From assembly GCF_000968055.1 (NCBI RefSeq), contig NC_022538.1, forward strand, positions 1,275,499-1,339,498: 64,000 nucleotides of DNA, read 5' to 3'. Both the position numbers and the translations under genes were made by a program. Positions 17,537 to 25,916 of the stretch are shown here, piece by piece. The notes beneath the pieces are model-generated. The model searched no databases and was not told the origin of the DNA. It was given only the letters and a program-made list of their open reading frames with translations. The stretch's first letter is position 1; every line of letters begins with the position of its first letter. This stretch comes from Alteracholeplasma palmae J233 (GTDB taxonomy: Bacteria > Bacillota_I > Bacilli_A > Acholeplasmatales > Acholeplasmataceae).

Positions 17537-18009
17537 TCACCTTTATGTAAAACTGAGGATATTTATTTTCGTGGCTTCAGACTTAAAAAAATTATTCACA
17601 GTATTTCTATAGAAGATAAAATCACGATAGATTACAACTCAAGAAGGTATCAGTGTCAAAACTGCAATAAAGTCATAAGCAAAAACTATCCATATTAGAA
17701 TATTTAAAAGGTTTCAATCATACCTTTACTGATACAGCTAAATTATTTCATGTATATACTTAAAGTGTGATTGATATCTTCGGTAAGTCTATTGAGGCTA
17801 GGTCCAGTTTACTACCAGAGGTTATATGTATAGATGAAGCCTTTACTTCTAAGTTGAATAAATATAAATACAATTGCGTTTTATTAAACTTTAAATCATG
17901 AAAATTAATTGAAGTTATCACAACCCACCATAAAAGCTATTTAATTGAATATTTAAACGGCATATCTTTAAGTGAAAAATCCTCTGTTAAGTACTTTATC
18001 ATGTATTAA
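17537..18009 (+). pseudogene. degraded ISL3-family transposase
   Basis: The 975-base stretch between pfkA and the GLUG-repeat gene holds a dead transposase on the plus strand. Frame one (from about 17537) gives IYFRGFRLKK and RRYQCQNCNKVIS, the zinc-finger part of ISL3 transposases, and stops at 17693. A shifted frame from 17695 continues LEYLKGFNHTFTDTAKLF, then after a TAA PEVICIDEAFTSK and YKYNCVLLNFKS, a TGA, and IEVITTHHKSYLIEYLNGIS, ending at TAA 18009. The IDE of the DDE site and the K-Y-x-C-V-L-L motif support ISL3. At least one frameshift and two internal stops are visible and the last half is missing. No inverted repeats were found. Sequence from 17242 to about 17530 shows nothing recognisable. 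Confidence 0.8.
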
Positions 18010-18058
18010 ATTTTACTTAGTCCAATATATAGGATTCATTACAATTGCAAGTTCTTTT

Positions 18059-18176
18059 CTAGTATCATAAAAATATGGATATCATAACGTAGTCATAAGA
18101 TTAAGGTCTTGTGGCAGAAGCTCAAAAGCCAAAGTTAGGTTTATATCTATTTCATTTTTTATTATATATATAACTT
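18059..18176 (-). repeat. decayed copy of the guanine riboswitch leader
   Basis: About 118 bases aligned, in the same orientation, to the leader at 21948-22077. The minus strand keeps ACAAGACCTTAATCTTATGA (P3 and its CCTTAA loop) and GACTACG. It lacks an 11-base piece (CGTATAATAAA in the intact copy) between two ATAAA words; this removes the 5' strand of P1 and the conserved J1/2. P2 pairing is also weakened, the -35 box is absent and no terminator follows. It cannot fold as a purine aptamer. With the intact copy it brackets the split surface-protein gene as direct repeats. Confidence 0.8.
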
Positions 18177-18200
18177 AAAAAATAAATTATTTTTCTATCA

Positions 18201-20552
18201 CTATGCCAATTGTTTTCCAATCTGATCACCTTTAGCATAAAGTGCTTGGTCAAAATAATGAGTTTCTTTCCACCACCATGTCCCTGTTTCCCATGTAACC
18301 GTTTGTAAATTACCTTTATGAACTGCCCCTTTTAAATCTGACTTAGAATATACATCAGTACGATAGTTCTCACCAATAAAAATTCCTATAATTGGTTGTA
18401 AAGTTCTGCTCTCTGACTTTTCGCCTGCATAGTATATTTGAATATTGTTATCTATTGCTGCTAATACTGACCCATCATTTACTGCAACTATTCCTCCTGT
18501 AACCCGTTTAACATCTACTGCAGCAGAACCAACAAATATTGTTCCAAAAAAACTAGAGTTTTCTACATAAGCTAATGCAGCATTATATCCTACTATTCCA
18601 CCTGTATTGCCAAAATATCCAAATCCGCTATTTGCTATAACTTTACAATCACTGATTAATCTTCGATTTTCTCCCGCAATTCCCCCTACATACTGATAAA
18701 TATTATATGTTATACTTGTATCATATTTATTATATATACAGTTCATTATTGTACCATAATTTATACCCGTAAACATTCCTATATAAGCGAATTTATCGTT
18801 ATGGATTTCTCTTTTAACTTTAGACTCTATTCCAGATTTCTCTAGAGTTAAATAATATATGGTGCCGTAATTCTCCTCAATGAAACCATAGTAATCTAAA
18901 CTCAAATCTGTAATTATTATCTTAACTCCACTAATTTTTTTTCGATTTCCTCTAATTACTCCCTTGAATTTTCCTCTTATAAAACTATTTTCAACTATGT
19001 ATCCTGAAGGAAATATAATATCATTTTTTATTTCATAGTAATAAATATTCTCTTCATTTTTCAATTTGTTAATATTATTTAAATTTCTAAAATTTGATAC
19101 TATGTATGGATTTTGTTGAGAACCATCGCCTTTTTCAAAGTGCGTTCCTATAGTTTGATCATAAATTTCTATTTGCTGTCTTTTCTCACTTTGACTTAAA
19201 CCATTAAAGCCATCCCAAAAAATATTATAAATATTTCCTTTATTCAGTGTTATCCATTTTACCCTGATTATTACAGTGCCAATTTCTCCACTTAACTTCC
19301 CTTTAACAAACTCATTAATGTTGATTGGTTTTGTTCTACTGCTAAAATTATGTACTGTAGGAAAATCATACCATCTTCCGCTAATATTAAATTCTAAATT
19401 GAGATCAAATGAACTGGCTGCCTGTGCATCATTCCACTTTATACCATAAAATTCTTCACCATTATATACATTATATGCTTCACCTTCGAATTTATTCATA
19501 ACATAGACATATAAATATATTGGACTATTATTACTTATACCTTGTATAACTATTCTTTCATTAATCTTAGCGTCTTCGTGAATTACCATTATATTATCAG
19601 CGAAGGAGTAACTATTTTCTTCTGAACTAATCGGATATAATTGCTCCATATAGTTATCTAATACTTTCAATTTGATCTTAGTCTTAGTACCCGTTTTAAC
19701 TCTTATTTCACTGCCCGAAATTTCTTTATCATCAATTTCCCATTTATAATTTTCTTCTGCCTTAACCATAATGGCTCTAACATTTACTTGTGCTTTAACT
19801 CTAACCATTATTTCAGAGTTTTTCTCAAGGTAGACTAAAATCAATATGCCTCCGTTTGTTTCCAATACGGTATTATTAGTATTTATGACAGAATACTCTT
19901 CAATTTTTTCATAGTTATCTAATTTAATAAAAAAATTTCCTGCTTCATTATTTTTGAAACCTACAATTTTCTCATTATTGTTACTATTTATTACTACTGA
20001 TGTATCCGTTTCTAAAAAAACTTTTCTTCCAAATTTAAAATTAGCTTTTAAATCCGTAGAATTTATATTTTCTATTAAAATATAGTATTTCCCCATTTTT
20101 AAATGTATATCTATCTCATTTATAAGACTTTGTTTCATTAAAACTTTGTCACTATTGAATAAATTTATTCTCATATATGTGCTGCTCACTGAAAATTCAT
20201 ATGCCGTCTCATTTTCTATATTTATAGCGAATAATTCATTTTTTGTAGATTGTGTTCCAAATTTTAGTTCTCTGTCTTGATCTATCTTTTGATAATCACT
20301 TGTAATCTTTATTATTCCAGAACCAAAATCACTTGTGTTATCATATTTTATTTTTACTTTATATTTTTTATTTCCCTCTAGATAAATCTTGTTGTTTTCT
20401 AAAAAATCTAAATACACTAAGTTATCTAAATCATACACTGATACTATTTTTTTCTTATTATTTTTATCGTGTTCTTGGAATTTATAATATCCATTGTACT
20501 CTATTTCAAGATTTAACTCTTGCTCCCCACCTTGGAGTAAATTAAATTCCAA
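18201..20552 (-). CDS. GLUG-repeat surface protein, 3' part of a frameshifted gene
   Basis: A 783-codon open frame whose first usable start is a TTG without a good ribosome site. The reading frame is open and coding-like for another 31 codons upstream, right up to the end of the 412-residue ORF, and a single added base at about 20645 would join both into one reading frame of 1226 residues. Residues 1-470 are beta-rich and acidic, without a known domain call. Residues about 490-740 contain GLUG-type repeats (YIGMFTGINYGTIMNCIY, YVGGIAGENRRLISDCKV, NTGGIVGYNAALAYVENS, VTGGIVAVNDGSVLAAI), which form beta-helices in bacterial adhesins. Probably the exported stalk and repeat part of a surface protein; the function of this broken form is doubtful. 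Confidence 0.65.
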   Translation of the reverse strand: MEFNLLQGGEQELNLEIEYNGYYKFQEHDKNNKKKIVSVYDLDNLVYLDFLENNKIYLEGNKKYKVKIKYDNTSDFGSGIIKITSDYQKIDQDRELKFGTQSTKNELFAINIENETAYEFSVSSTYMRINLFNSDKVLMKQSLINEIDIHLKMGKYYILIENINSTDLKANFKFGRKVFLETDTSVVINSNNNEKIVGFKNNEAGNFFIKLDNYEKIEEYSVINTNNTVLETNGGILILVYLEKNSEIMVRVKAQVNVRAIMVKAEENYKWEIDDKEISGSEIRVKTGTKTKIKLKVLDNYMEQLYPISSEENSYSFADNIMVIHEDAKINERIVIQGISNNSPIYLYVYVMNKFEGEAYNVYNGEEFYGIKWNDAQAASSFDLNLEFNISGRWYDFPTVHNFSSRTKPININEFVKGKLSGEIGTVIIRVKWITLNKGNIYNIFWDGFNGLSQSEKRQQIEIYDQTIGTHFEKGDGSQQNPYIVSNFRNLNNINKLKNEENIYYYEIKNDIIFPSGYIVENSFIRGKFKGVIRGNRKKISGVKIIITDLSLDYYGFIEENYGTIYYLTLEKSGIESKVKREIHNDKFAYIGMFTGINYGTIMNCIYNKYDTSITYNIYQYVGGIAGENRRLISDCKVIANSGFGYFGNTGGIVGYNAALAYVENSSFFGTIFVGSAAVDVKRVTGGIVAVNDGSVLAAIDNNIQIYYAGEKSESRTLQPIIGIFIGENYRTDVYSKSDLKGAVHKGNLQTVTWETGTWWWKETHYFDQALYAKGDQIGKQLA

Positions 20553-20641
20553 ATCTGTTTCTAATTCAATATTTTTGTTACTTAGTTCACCAAAGTTGTA
20601 CTCACCAATACCAACTTTCGTTACAACTTTTTTTCCTATTT

Positions 20642-21880
20642 TTATTCACTAACCGATATACCTATACTATTATATAACCTTGTGTAATCTGGGATTCCAC
20701 TCTCATTTGAGTTATTAACAAGGTAAGTCGCCTTAACATATTGACCATTTCTAAAAACTGCATTACTTTTCTCATGATCTGTAACTATAGAAATTACTTT
20801 TTGCAACTTTCCAAAATTAGCTAATTGTCCTCCTTTTGTAATATTGTTTAATGTTAAACCAATATTATTTTTTGAAGCTGTAACCGTTTCAAATTTGTTT
20901 AAATTCCCAAATAATTCAACTGTACCTACAGCAAGATCAACAACATCCCAAATAGTTGTAACTAGGGCTAAAACAGGTATTTTTTCTACATAACCGATTC
21001 CTGTATGAACAAAATCAAGTAACAATTCTGTTGCCTCACTACTTGAATCTTTAATTGTTGAAGCTTCATATTCATAATATCCTCCAACAAAAAAAGCTCC
21101 ATTATCATTATGCTGATTATAATTTTCATCTCCAAAGTTTGGTTCATTTTCATTATACATAATCGCCCCAAAGGAAATATTGTTTAAAAAATATTCTTCA
21201 GTTTTTACAGTTTGGAGCCATACATTATATTCTGTTATGGAAACACTAGGCTTGAGAGTAACCGTGAATTCAGAATTACTAACTGTTTGATAGTCTACAT
21301 AGTACGTTGAAAACTTTTCCTCTTCAACGTAATTAGGTTCAATTTCTACAGATAATTTATTACCCAAAACAGTAATATATGTGTATTGAAAAATGGGCAT
21401 TATTCTGCTTGTAATTTGATCATTATTATTAATTAAATCAAAATTGATAGATATATCAAATACTACAACAATTGATTCATAGTAATCTTTTGTGCGCTTT
21501 GTTTCTATGAAGTATCCATACTCTTTACCGATTTCTATTCTTTTTCCAATTGTTGTAAATTCATTTTTAGGCACTATATTAACAATATAATCATCAGAAA
21601 TAACAGCATTAAATCTGTTCTTGTAACTCAAAAAATTAAGTGATTTATTACCATCTATTACGCTATTAGAAATAAATTTTTTTTCCTCAATAGAGTAGTT
21701 ATTTCCATAAAGTTTAGGATAATCTAATATTCCCAACATTCGTCCATCTTCTACTATACCAATCTCATCTGAATCCAAAGAAATATCTACTTTATTTTCT
21801 TCAAATGCTTGTGTTAAACTAGAATTTATTATTATAAAAAGACCAATAATAAACATTAAAAATAAATTTTTTTTCTTCAT
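20642..21880 (-). CDS. secreted protein, 5' part of a frameshifted surface-protein gene
   Basis: A 412-residue frame with a clear Sec signal peptide (KKKNLFLMFIIGLFIIINS, cleavage near TQA-FE at residues 24-26). The mature part is beta-rich, with no catalytic motif or known family. It ends VSE just before the frame that continues in the 783-codon ORF; adding one A in the GAATAAAAAT stretch at 20642-20649 gives an uninterrupted protein. It lies directly behind a guanine-class riboswitch and terminator. Whether the protein is a working secreted product or a truncated adhesin depends on whether the frameshift is real. A hydrophobic stretch near residues 295-318 is too short to call a membrane anchor. 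Confidence 0.7.
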   Translation of the reverse strand: MKKKNLFLMFIIGLFIIINSSLTQAFEENKVDISLDSDEIGIVEDGRMLGILDYPKLYGNNYSIEEKKFISNSVIDGNKSLNFLSYKNRFNAVISDDYIVNIVPKNEFTTIGKRIEIGKEYGYFIETKRTKDYYESIVVVFDISINFDLINNNDQITSRIMPIFQYTYITVLGNKLSVEIEPNYVEEEKFSTYYVDYQTVSNSEFTVTLKPSVSITEYNVWLQTVKTEEYFLNNISFGAIMYNENEPNFGDENYNQHNDNGAFFVGGYYEYEASTIKDSSSEATELLLDFVHTGIGYVEKIPVLALVTTIWDVVDLAVGTVELFGNLNKFETVTASKNNIGLTLNNITKGGQLANFGKLQKVISIVTDHEKSNAVFRNGQYVKATYLVNNSNESGIPDYTRLYNSIGISVSE

Positions 21881-21911
21881 ATACTCTTCTCCCTTTTCTT
21901 GAACTTAGATA

Positions 21912-21943
21912 TAAAAATAAAGGCTACCTAAATTGGCAGCCTT
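21912..21943 (-). terminator. expression-platform terminator of the guanine riboswitch
   Basis: A 9-bp stem (21920-21928 with 21935-21943, one G-U pair), six-base loop, followed on the minus strand by TATTTTTA. It lies between the aptamer and the start of the secreted-protein gene (ATG 21880), where a ligand-controlled off-switch terminator belongs. Confidence 0.85.
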
Positions 21944-21971
21944 CTTCTAGCATCATGAAAATAAAGATATC

Positions 21972-22045
21972 ATGATACGTAGTCACAAGATTAAGGTCTT
22001 GTGGTAGAGACTCAAACCACCAATTAGGTTTATTATACGTTTATA
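21972..22045 (-). promoter_or_regulatory. purine riboswitch aptamer, guanine class
   Basis: On the minus strand: P1 ACGTA paired with TACGT; J1/2 TATAAT; P2 AAACC with GGTTT and loop TAATTGGT; J2/3 GTCTCTACC; P3 ACAAGA with TCTTGT and loop CCTTAA; J3/1 GACTACG. The J1/2, J2/3 and L3 sequences match the conserved core of purine aptamers. GG of loop 2 can kiss with CC of loop 3. The C in GACTA is the base that pairs with guanine, where adenine sensors have U. The outer GATAT and ATATC can extend P1. These riboswitches normally control purine synthesis or uptake; here the next gene is a secreted protein. Confidence 0.92.
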
Positions 22046-22060
22046 TCTATTTCACTTTTG

Positions 22061-22089
22061 ATTATATATAAATAACTTCATATTGTAAA
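22061..22089 (-). promoter_or_regulatory. promoter of the riboswitch leader
   Basis: TTTACA (22089-22084) and TATAAT (22066-22061) on the minus strand, 17 bases apart, five of six and six of six matches to consensus. Transcription would start near 22054, a few bases before the aptamer. Confidence 0.8.
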
Positions 22090-22235
22090 GGTATATCTAT
22101 TCAGATTTATACGTAAGTTTTTATATATTCGTTTTTTTACGCAACTAAATGCTTACGAAAACACGATAATACACGCTTTCTATTTTAAAAATTGTTCTAC
22201 TATGATACAATATTTTTAATAGAGGTGAAAGAATT

Positions 22236-23480
22236 ATGAAAAAATTAATCGGTGCCGCTTTATTAGGTCAATCAGGCGGACCTACAAGCGTAATTAATGC
22301 CAGTGCCGCAGGAGTTTTCTTAGAAGCTTTAAAGCACGAAGAAATTACTAATGTATATGCTGGTATCCATGGTATTAGGGGAATATTAGACGAAGATTTT
22401 TATGATATTAACCAAGAAGATTTAGAAGAACTTGAAAGATTAAAATATACTCCATCTTCAGCAATTGGAAGTGTTCGTTATAAATTAGCTGATCCTTCTA
22501 AAGATGATACAGACTATAAACGTTTACTTGAAGTATTTAAAAAATATAATATTCGTTACTTCTTTTATAATGGTGGAAATGATTCAATGGACACTTGTAA
22601 TAAAATAAGTAAATTCATGCAAAAAGAAAACTGGGATGTAAGAATAGTCGGTGTTCCAAAAACAATTGATAACGATTTAAACGGAACTGATCATACTCCA
22701 GGTTTTAGTAGTGCTGCTAAATATGTTGCGACCACATTAATGGAAGTTTATTTAGATGCAACTGTGTATGATATTAAAAATGTAACTATTGTTGAAATCA
22801 TGGGAAGAAATGCAGGTTGGTTAGCTGCTGCAGCTAACATTCCTAAATCTCTAGGATATGGTCCTGATTTAATTTACCTTCCTGAAGTAGATTTTAATAT
22901 TGATGATTTTTTCTGCCAAGTAGGAGAATTATTAGAACAAAAAAATGCCGTTGTTATCGCTGTCAGCGAAGGGATTCGTTCAAATGGAAAATACATCCCA
23001 GAATTATTTAACGAAAACATTTCAAAAGATGCTTTTGGACATGCTCAGTTAGGTGGAACAGCCTCTATCTTAGCTCATAAAGTGAAAGAAAAATTCGGAA
23101 CTAAAACAAGAGCAATCGAGTTTAGTTTATTACAAAGAGCAGCTGCTCACCTTGCTTCTCAAACAGATATAGATGAAGCTTATACTGCTGGTTCTAAAGC
23201 TGTTTTAGCTGCTTTAGATGGACTTACTGATGTGATGGTTGGATTTAAACGCATCTCTAATAATCCTTATAAAATTGATTATACACTTATACCCTTAGAA
23301 ACTGCTGCCAATATAGAACAAAAAGTACCATTAGAATGGATTTTACCTCATGGTAAAGGTCTAACAAAAGAATATAATGATTATGTTCTTCCTTTAATTC
23401 AAGGTGAAACTAAACTAGAAAAAGAAAACAGCTTACCTAGATTTGCAAGACTTAAAAAAATTAGGGTAGCTAAAAAATAA
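22236..23480 (+). CDS. pyrophosphate-dependent phosphofructokinase
   Basis: A 414-residue PFK of the long PPi-using class. GQSGGPTSVINASAAG is the N-terminal phosphate loop. The two diagnostic positions are YNGGNDSMDT (Asp in place of the Gly of GGDGS) and PKTIDNDLNGTDHTPGF (Lys in place of Gly in PGTIDND), both marks of PPi as phosphoryl donor. IVEIMGRNAGWLAAAA and the catalytic TIDND aspartates are intact. It makes fructose 1,6-bisphosphate reversibly and saves ATP. AGAGGTGAAAG precedes the ATG and a TACAAT box stands nearby. The next gene starts in the TAATG stop overlap, so the pair is translationally coupled. Confidence 0.93.
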   Translation: MKKLIGAALLGQSGGPTSVINASAAGVFLEALKHEEITNVYAGIHGIRGILDEDFYDINQEDLEELERLKYTPSSAIGSVRYKLADPSKDDTDYKRLLEVFKKYNIRYFFYNGGNDSMDTCNKISKFMQKENWDVRIVGVPKTIDNDLNGTDHTPGFSSAAKYVATTLMEVYLDATVYDIKNVTIVEIMGRNAGWLAAAANIPKSLGYGPDLIYLPEVDFNIDDFFCQVGELLEQKNAVVIAVSEGIRSNGKYIPELFNENISKDAFGHAQLGGTASILAHKVKEKFGTKTRAIEFSLLQRAAAHLASQTDIDEAYTAGSKAVLAALDGLTDVMVGFKRISNNPYKIDYTLIPLETAANIEQKVPLEWILPHGKGLTKEYNDYVLPLIQGETKLEKENSLPRFARLKKIRVAKK

Positions 23481-24883
23481 TGACCTGTAATTTAAAAAAG
23501 TCTAACATTGAATCATTTTTTAACAGTTACTACTATATTGCATCTGTGGCGCTTATTTCTTATATTATCTGGCTTTTAAGATTCTTCGTTCATGGAGAAT
23601 CTTTGTATGTTACTACATTTTCTCTTATTTTATTATTAGGAATTGTTTTCGGTAGTATCCTTATTCTATTTAAGAATACTGTTTATACAGTGCCTATAGC
23701 CTTAAGTTTATTATTTACCATAGGGATAGCAGGGATGAATCTTGAAACCTTTTCAACAACTTCTCTTGTTATAGTAGGTATAGCGATTGCTACTATTATT
23801 TTATCTATTATTGCTCATCTTATCATTTATAAACCTAGCTTTAAATTAAATACTTTTGGAATCAGTTATATTTTAGTAGGGGTCTCATTTATTATTCCAT
23901 TTATTTATAGAGGAATTAACTCACATAACATGATTGGATTTCTTGGAGTTATCTACTTAATTATTTATTTATTTTATAGTAATACAATAAAAAAAGATAA
24001 TACTAATTATTTATTTAGAACGTTATTTATTCTATCACTTATGTTATCATTCCAATTAATCGCATGTTTTATTGATAATTTATCTCATTTTGAAGGAAAA
24101 AGAATCTCTGATGCCTTAATCTTCCTATTAAAAGGTGGGACAGATCCAGGTTGGGGTAATACAAACGATTTAACTATTCACTTAACCTTATTTTCAGCTT
24201 CAACCATTTATTATATGTATAAATACCCCAAAAAGTATTTTCCCTGGTTACACTTATTATTCACTAGTTTTGTGATTGTATTATCAGGAGCTCGTGGTTC
24301 TATGGTAACTTCAGTTGCCTTATGGTTGATTATTTTAATCATTACGATTAGGAATAGAAAACTAGGTTCCTTAAAGAGTTTATATATCACTTTAGGTTCT
24401 ATTGCAATCTTCCTTGGTATATTTTATAATTTTACCTATGAAGTAATAGAAAGCTTTATTGCCTCTTTAAAAGGTGGGACAAATCAAATGTTAACTGGTA
24501 GACTTGATTTATATGAGTTAGCTATTGAAGCCTTTAAAAAATATCCTATCTTTGGTAGCGGTTGGGGTGACCTACAACCTGAGTGGCTAGGTGGCGGAAC
24601 AAGAATTATTGTTTACCATTCTACTTTCTTCCATGCGCTTGCTATTGGTGGTATATTTGGAATTTTAGTTTTAGGCTATCAATTATATGCAACCTTTAAG
24701 TTTTTACTCAAACCAACCTATTTGGCTAAGTTTGTTATCTTAATTACATATATTGTTACACAAGTTCATGGTTTATTTGATAATACACAATACATGGTGA
24801 ATTATACATTATCTACAATTATTATATTTTCTATACTTGAAGCATATGATGCTAGTAAAAAAACAGAAGAATCTACACTATAA
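23480..24883 (+). CDS. O-antigen ligase/polymerase-like membrane protein
   Basis: A 467-residue polytopic membrane protein with about 11-12 hydrophobic helices. The large external loop and flanks carry SGARGSMVTSVALWLIIL and MLTGRLDLYELAIEAFKKYP followed by FGSGWGDL and VYHSTFFHALAIGG, the Wzy_C/WaaL pattern in which an R-G-S/x-x-x motif and an H in the loop mark the active region. Such proteins join or polymerise undecaprenyl-linked glycans onto lipids or other carriers. The ATG overlaps the PPi-PFK stop by one base. It converges on galE, which could supply UDP-galactose for the same surface glycan. The acceptor is unknown. Confidence 0.8.
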   Translation: MTCNLKKSNIESFFNSYYYIASVALISYIIWLLRFFVHGESLYVTTFSLILLLGIVFGSILILFKNTVYTVPIALSLLFTIGIAGMNLETFSTTSLVIVGIAIATIILSIIAHLIIYKPSFKLNTFGISYILVGVSFIIPFIYRGINSHNMIGFLGVIYLIIYLFYSNTIKKDNTNYLFRTLFILSLMLSFQLIACFIDNLSHFEGKRISDALIFLLKGGTDPGWGNTNDLTIHLTLFSASTIYYMYKYPKKYFPWLHLLFTSFVIVLSGARGSMVTSVALWLIILIITIRNRKLGSLKSLYITLGSIAIFLGIFYNFTYEVIESFIASLKGGTNQMLTGRLDLYELAIEAFKKYPIFGSGWGDLQPEWLGGGTRIIVYHSTFFHALAIGGIFGILVLGYQLYATFKFLLKPTYLAKFVILITYIVTQVHGLFDNTQYMVNYTLSTIIIFSILEAYDASKKTEESTL

Positions 24884-24920
24884 AAAAACTCAGCTATCTT
24901 TTTAGGTAGTTGAGTTTTTT
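24884..24920. terminator. bidirectional terminator between wzy-like gene and galE
   Basis: A 16-17 bp stem with two G-U pairs and a loop of about four T, with an A run on one side and a T run on the other. It serves both converging genes. Confidence 0.9.
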
Positions 24921-24924
24921 ACTA

Positions 24925-25916
24925 TTATTTTAAGTTTTTTTCAAAATTCCAAGAATCTTTTACCATATCAAAGACTGTTAATTCAGTTTCCCAGCCCAAT
25001 TCTTTTTTAGCCTTGCTTGCATCTGCATAAGATGTAGCAATATCCCCACTTCTTCTTTCTGTGATTTCATAAGGGATTTTGATATTGTTTTCTTTTTCAA
25101 AGGCTTGAACTAATTGTAATACTGAAGTTCCTTTTCCACTTCCTAAGTTATAAATATTAACTTGATTTACAGTATTTTCTAAAGCTTTAACATGCCCTTT
25201 TGCTAGATCAACAACATGGATATAATCTCTAACGCCTGTTCCATCTTCTGTATCATAGTCATTCCCAAAGACAAATAGTTTTTCTCTTTTACCTTTAGCC
25301 GTTTGTGTAATATATGGCATAAGGTTATTAGGAATACCTTGTGGTAATTCTCCAATTAATCCACTTTCGTGTGCTCCTACTGGATTAAAGTATCTTAAAA
25401 GAGTCACATTTAACTCTTTATTGGCAGCTGCCGCATCAGTAAGAATTCTTTCTGACATTGCCTTTGTTTCTCCATATGGATTAGTAGTTTTTCTTAATGC
25501 CATTGTTTCAACAAATGGAGATTCGTTATCACCATAGACGGTCGCTGATGAACTAAAGACAAATTTAGGAACTTTATATTCAGTAGCTAACTGGGTTAAG
25601 ACAATAGTTGATACTAAATTATTATAGTAATACATTAAAGGTTTTTGAACAGACTCTCCAACTGCTTTTAATCCTGCAAAATGAATAATTCCATCAAACT
25701 TATTTTCTTTAAATACTTTTTCTAAATCTGATTTAATTGTTACATCAATTTCATAAAATTTAAAATCTTTTTTGAAATTGTTTTAATGTGTTCTAAAGCA
25801 TCTTTATGACTGTTAACAAAATTATCTACAATCACTACTTCATAATTATTTTTTAGTAGTTCTACTACTGTATGAGAGCCTATATATCCAGCCCCGCCTG
25901 TAACTAATATTTTCAT
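24925..25916 (-). pseudogene. galE: UDP-glucose 4-epimerase with a one-base frameshift
   Basis: The gene starts at ATG 25916 ([20 protein letters not shown], the NAD-binding GxxGxxG) and reads well for about 48 codons, then hits a TGA-type stop in frame. In the next frame the protein resumes ([48 protein letters not shown] with the Y-x-x-x-K pair, LRYFNPVGAH) to the stop at 24925. Restoring one A in the A6 run at 25768-25773 gives one frame of 330 residues, the family length. The gene would make UDP-galactose from UDP-glucose. The downstream 236-codon frame alone lacks the cofactor fold. Either a homopolymer sequencing error or a real mutation. The ATG overlaps the stop of the GGDEF gene as ATGA. 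Confidence 0.9.

Noticed and set aside
20553-20641. The gap between the two surface-protein frames as an intergenic spacer.
   Set aside because: The frame of the downstream ORF is open through the whole gap and reads like protein, so it is part of a broken gene.
18059-22077. Plus-strand hairpins in the direct repeats as a new non-coding RNA with covariation (TGGT/ACCA versus TGGC/GCCA).
   Set aside because: Read on the minus strand the same bases fall into the known purine aptamer core, which explains the conserved parts better. The apparent covariation is outside its helices.
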